Source: Candidatus Bathyarchaeota archaeon
Lineage (GTDB): Archaea > Thermoproteota > Bathyarchaeia > Bathyarchaeales > UBA233
Direction: 5' to 3'
Assembly (NCBI GenBank): GCA_004376975.1
Contig: SOJA01000083.1
Location: 1-24,957, forward strand
Length of the DNA stretch: 24,957 nt
A program made the position numbers and the translations under genes. Below are positions 22,837 to 24,957 of the stretch, piece by piece; the stretch's first letter is position 1; each line of letters begins with the position of its first letter. The notes below the pieces were generated by a model. That model saw only the letters and a program-made list of their open reading frames with translations, was not told the origin of the DNA and made no database searches.

Positions 22837-24099
22837 CTAGATTCTTGTGGACTTTATTGTTTTTCTATAGATCATGACTGCTAGCAGTGTTGCCATCATG
22901 AATAGCGTTAGAAGGAGGAATGATGGGAACTCTGGAATTATCACTATTTCCTCTATTGAATGGGTGTAATTGAAGTATATGTAGTTGTGTGTGCTATTGG
23001 AGCATGGTAATGGCAATGGTGCTGGCAGAATCTCAGTTCCGTTAACAAAGACTCTGTAAGTTTCATTCATTAGGGCTTTTGGAATACATATTCTGCAGAA
23101 ACCAGCAGTGCCATTAGCACCTGAAACATTGAAGAATATTGCAGTACCATTGTAGTTGAAGTTCGATATTGTAGAGTTGCAAACAGTTTGAATATGAAAC
23201 TCTGAAGTAGCATTGAAATCTGAAAACATTCCCATCAAAGGATAGTTGTCTACAGCTTCCCAAGGAAGGTAAGTATCTCCAATCCCATCACTATCCAAGT
23301 CAGCGCCGTTATAGTTGCTCCAGTAGTTACCTTCGTTTCTGTCATCCCATATATTTGGGCCTGCGTACGTGACATCTATTTGATTCGTGTTGTTAACAAA
23401 ATTGTTATGGTGAAACCGGTTATTCTCACACGTCGGGTCCATGATTAGTATGCCTGTTGGGTTGGCAACTATCCAATTGCCGACTACAGTATTGTTGACG
23501 CTGTTGTCCCGTAAATCAATTCCGTAAGCATAGTTGTTTTTGAATACACTGTTAACCACTTCGCAGAGAGAAGAATTGTCAAGAACCAAACCGGTGTAGC
23601 TCTCTTCCACTGTAACATCTACTAGACTAACGTTTTGGCTGTCTTTTATGGAGATACCGTAGGCTGGCTGATCCGCCCTCGTATTTTTAACTGTAAAATT
23701 TTGCACGGTGACATCTGACACCACTATACCTAAAATAAGTAAACTTTCACCTTTACCATCAAGAACCGTAATAACCGCATTCTCTCCAACAAGTTTGATA
23801 GACTTGTTCACAACAACATTCTCGTAGTATGTGCCTGCATCAACCAGTATTGTGTGTCCATCCAGAGTTCTATTCACATTAATCGCTTCTTGGATTGTTG
23901 TGTAGTTTAAGCCAGTGTTAAGGTTGTGAACTGTTTCAGCTAATGTGCGATCTACGTTAACGGTAGGGTAGTTGACGGTTCCAGATTGGGGGATTACACA
24001 CTGCTTGTCAGCCAGAGATTGGGAAGACATCGTTTGTGAAACCAGGGTTATGAAGATAAAGAAAGATATGAAAGCTAACAATACAAGTTTTCTATTCAT
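22837..24099 (-). CDS. NosD-type beta-helix surface protein with PEF-type C-terminal anchor
   Basis: 420 residues. A signal peptide (MNRKLVLLAFISFFIFITLV) is followed by a beta-helix domain opening with HNLNTGLNYTTIQEAINV and GTYYENVVVNKSIKLVGE, then Asn-rich rungs to about residue 240 and a NYWSNYNGADLDSDGIGDT cap. This is clearly homologous to the second module of the dockerin protein at 18463-20382. A second beta-rich domain (about 275-380) has many N-X-S/T sites. The tail IIPEFPSFLLLTLFMMATLL plus RKTIKSTRI is a PEF sorting or anchoring signal, so it should sit on the outer face of the membrane. Carbohydrate binding is likely; enzymatic activity is uncertain. The gene has the shared promoter box about 55 bases upstream. 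Confidence 0.87.
   Translation of the reverse strand: MNRKLVLLAFISFFIFITLVSQTMSSQSLADKQCVIPQSGTVNYPTVNVDRTLAETVHNLNTGLNYTTIQEAINVNRTLDGHTILVDAGTYYENVVVNKSIKLVGENAVITVLDGKGESLLILGIVVSDVTVQNFTVKNTRADQPAYGISIKDSQNVSLVDVTVEESYTGLVLDNSSLCEVVNSVFKNNYAYGIDLRDNSVNNTVVGNWIVANPTGILIMDPTCENNRFHHNNFVNNTNQIDVTYAGPNIWDDRNEGNYWSNYNGADLDSDGIGDTYLPWEAVDNYPLMGMFSDFNATSEFHIQTVCNSTISNFNYNGTAIFFNVSGANGTAGFCRICIPKALMNETYRVFVNGTEILPAPLPLPCSNSTHNYIYFNYTHSIEEIVIIPEFPSFLLLTLFMMATLLAVMIYRKTIKSTRI
22871..22938 (-). repeat. PEF-tail coding repeat, copy 2
   Basis: Partner of 20422-20489, 58 of 68 bases identical by hand count, with no gaps; it codes for the PEF tail of the beta-helix protein. Confidence 0.7.
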
Positions 24100-24152
24100 A
24101 CAACATCATCCACATCTAATCCAGTATTCCATTCTATTGTTGTGTATCAGTT

Positions 24153-24171
24153 TTTATGACTTGTGGAAGAA
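24153..24171 (-). promoter_or_regulatory. Shared promoter box, copy before the PEF-tailed beta-helix gene
   Basis: On the minus strand TTCTTCCACAAGTCATAAA, the best match to the consensus. The start would be near 24127, giving a leader of about 28 bases to the ATG at 24099. Confidence 0.6.
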
Positions 24172-24182
24172 ACTCCTGTAAG

Positions 24183-24238
24183 ATATTTATTAGTCTTAAA
24201 GTAGAGTGTTATATTGAAGAGCACTGTTTGAGGGTGAG
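24183..24238 (+). promoter_or_regulatory. Promoter and ribosome site of the small membrane protein gene
   Basis: ATATTTAT (24183-24190) is a plausible TATA box, and GGTGAG (24233-24238) a good Shine-Dalgarno, nine bases before GTG 24248. Confidence 0.45.
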
Positions 24239-24247
24239 AAGACCTAT

Positions 24248-24454
24248 GTGTTTTGGATTGGTTTGATCATTCTAGCTCTGGCTTCAGTTGGTCTTTTTGG
24301 GATATTATGGATGATTGCAGTCTGGAATGTGTATATGGACCGATTAACAATGCTCAAGCAAGCCGTTCCAGTCATTGTAGGTGGAGTTGTTTTCACACTC
24401 ATAGGTCTCTTTATGATGAAGTCTGGTGTGAAAAGGGAAGAGACTTCAATCTAA
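24248..24454 (+). CDS. Small membrane protein with two predicted helices
   Basis: 68 residues from a GTG start: a first membrane helix (IGLIILALASVGLFGILWMI, about 4-25), a short loop WNVYMDRLTMLKQA, a second helix (VPVIVGGVVFTLIGLFMM, about 40-57), and a charged tail KSGVKREETSI. No family is recognised. The GGTGAG site supports the start. It is divergent from the PEF-tailed beta-helix gene and followed by the broken regulator frame. Confidence 0.6.
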   Translation: MFWIGLIILALASVGLFGILWMIAVWNVYMDRLTMLKQAVPVIVGGVVFTLIGLFMMKSGVKREETSI

Positions 24455-24610
24455 TAGAAGCTAATCCAAGACCTAAGTCTCAAATACTGTCCTCATTGTT
24501 TTCTTTGATAGATACAACCAACATGATAGCTCTCATAGTATCATCGAGTGCCATTGTTTCAGGCTCGCTTGCTGGTTCAGTCTATCCAGTCTCCTACTTC
24601 ACAAATTTAG

Positions 24611-24898
24611 CGCGCGCTGATCCATGAATCGGCTAGGCTCAACATCACGGCACACCTATACGTCGTAGAGAGCGCAGATTTCCTTTTCCTCAAGTACCAG
24701 ACCCAACTGACAATTGGCAGTCTATTCTCACATTTAAGCAAGTTAGAAGCCGCGGGTTATACCGAAGCAAAGAAAGGATTTGTGGGCAAAAAGCCTTATA
24801 CCGTGCTTCACCTCACGAAAAAAGATTGTATTGCTTTTCAAAAATACCGGAGAAGCATGAAACAGATATCCGGAAATTCCCCCAACGAATCCAAGTAA
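24611..24898 (+). pseudogene. Winged-helix transcription regulator frame without a start codon
   Basis: 95 open codons ending TAA encode a clear winged-helix DNA-binding domain of the HTH_34 type: LIHESARLNITAHLYVVESA, DFLFLKYQTQLTIGSLFSHL, SKLEAAGYTEAKKGFVGKKP, YTVLHLTKKDCIAFQKYRRS. Only a few N-terminal residues before the first helix are missing compared with what I expect of the family. The frame opens right after TAG (24608-24610) and holds no ATG, GTG or TTG before the conserved part. A (GC)4 tract at 24610-24617 sits at the break; one more GC unit or one base fewer would join it to the frame that has an ATG at 24523. It may be decayed, variable, mis-sequenced or started at CTG (24617). 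Confidence 0.6.
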
Positions 24899-24905
24899 TA
24901 AGAGA

Positions 24906-24957
24906 AGCCGGGGATGGGAATTGAACCCACATATAGCAGCTCTGCAGGCTGTCGCCT
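24906..24957 (-). tRNA. tRNA-Cys (GCA), 3' part, cut by window end
   Basis: On the minus strand the sequence ends with the acceptor strand CCCCGGC (24907-24913) and discriminator U at 24906, the hallmark of tRNA-Cys. Before it is a T arm GUGGG-UUCAAUU-CCCAU. The anticodon loop is CUGCAGA (24947-24941), anticodon GCA at 24945-24943, with stem CAGC/GCUG. The outermost anticodon-stem pair would be an A-C mismatch. CCA is not encoded. The D arm and 5' acceptor strand lie outside the window. Confidence 0.85.

Noticed and set aside
24253..24627. 124-codon open frame overlapping the small membrane protein
   Set aside because: The first half is an out-of-frame shadow of the membrane protein. Only its last part, from ATG 24523, may matter as a lost N-terminus of the regulator.
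1..24957. Genome-wide UAG recoding as the explanation for the interrupted gene
   Set aside because: Several intact genes here (second AOR, proS, kbl, htpX) end in TAG at the expected protein length, so TAG is used as a stop; only local readthrough remains possible.

Overview
The window is archaeal. It carries an archaeal-type prolyl-tRNA synthetase, the archaeal form of cofactor-independent phosphoglycerate mutase, tungsten-type aldehyde:ferredoxin oxidoreductases (AOR), surface proteins with PEF-type C-terminal tails, promoters made of TFB-site plus TATA boxes, and several apparently leaderless genes. Gene content and moderate AT bias fit an uncultured anaerobic lineage such as Bathyarchaeia. 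That placement is inference; there is no rRNA here to test it.

Region 1 (1-6313) is core metabolism and translation: the 3' part of one AOR gene, a complete second AOR gene, proS on the minus strand, and divergently apgM. Region 2 (6497-8349) is a two-gene type II restriction-modification unit on the minus strand: a beta-class DNA methyltransferase from a predicted leaderless promoter, followed with a 46-base overlap by a PD-(D/E)XK nuclease. Region 3 (8539-16545) is a housekeeping stretch: a DUF3795 Cys-rich protein, an AcoX/ATP-NAD-kinase-like protein divergent from a DUF1028 Ntn-hydrolase-like protein, SDR-type threonine dehydrogenase, a VOC protein, a thioredoxin-like protein, glycine C-acetyltransferase (kbl), a four-Cys small protein and an HtpX-like membrane protease with an EF-hand loop. 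tdh and kbl together would convert threonine plus CoA to glycine plus acetyl-CoA. Between the thioredoxin-like gene and kbl lies a 78-nt hairpin whose long arm is fully paired only in plus-strand RNA.

Region 4 (16707-24454) is a cell-surface or secreted-protein region: two unrecognised exported proteins, two NosD-type beta-helix proteins (one ending in a dockerin, one in a PEF tail), a CBM9-like PEF-tailed protein interrupted by an in-frame TAG, a SAM methyltransferase, a GNAT acetyltransferase preceded by a 32-codon Cys-pair ORF, and a small two-helix membrane protein. Four minus-strand transcription units here start from almost identical 19-base promoters (consensus TTYTTYCACAARTCATAAA), with a fifth, weaker copy. 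This looks like a co-expressed set and is the most interesting pattern in the window.

The right edge has a winged-helix regulator frame with no usable start codon and the 3' part of a minus-strand tRNA, read as tRNA-Cys (GCA anticodon, U73). I saw no CRISPR array, insertion sequence, rRNA or integrase.
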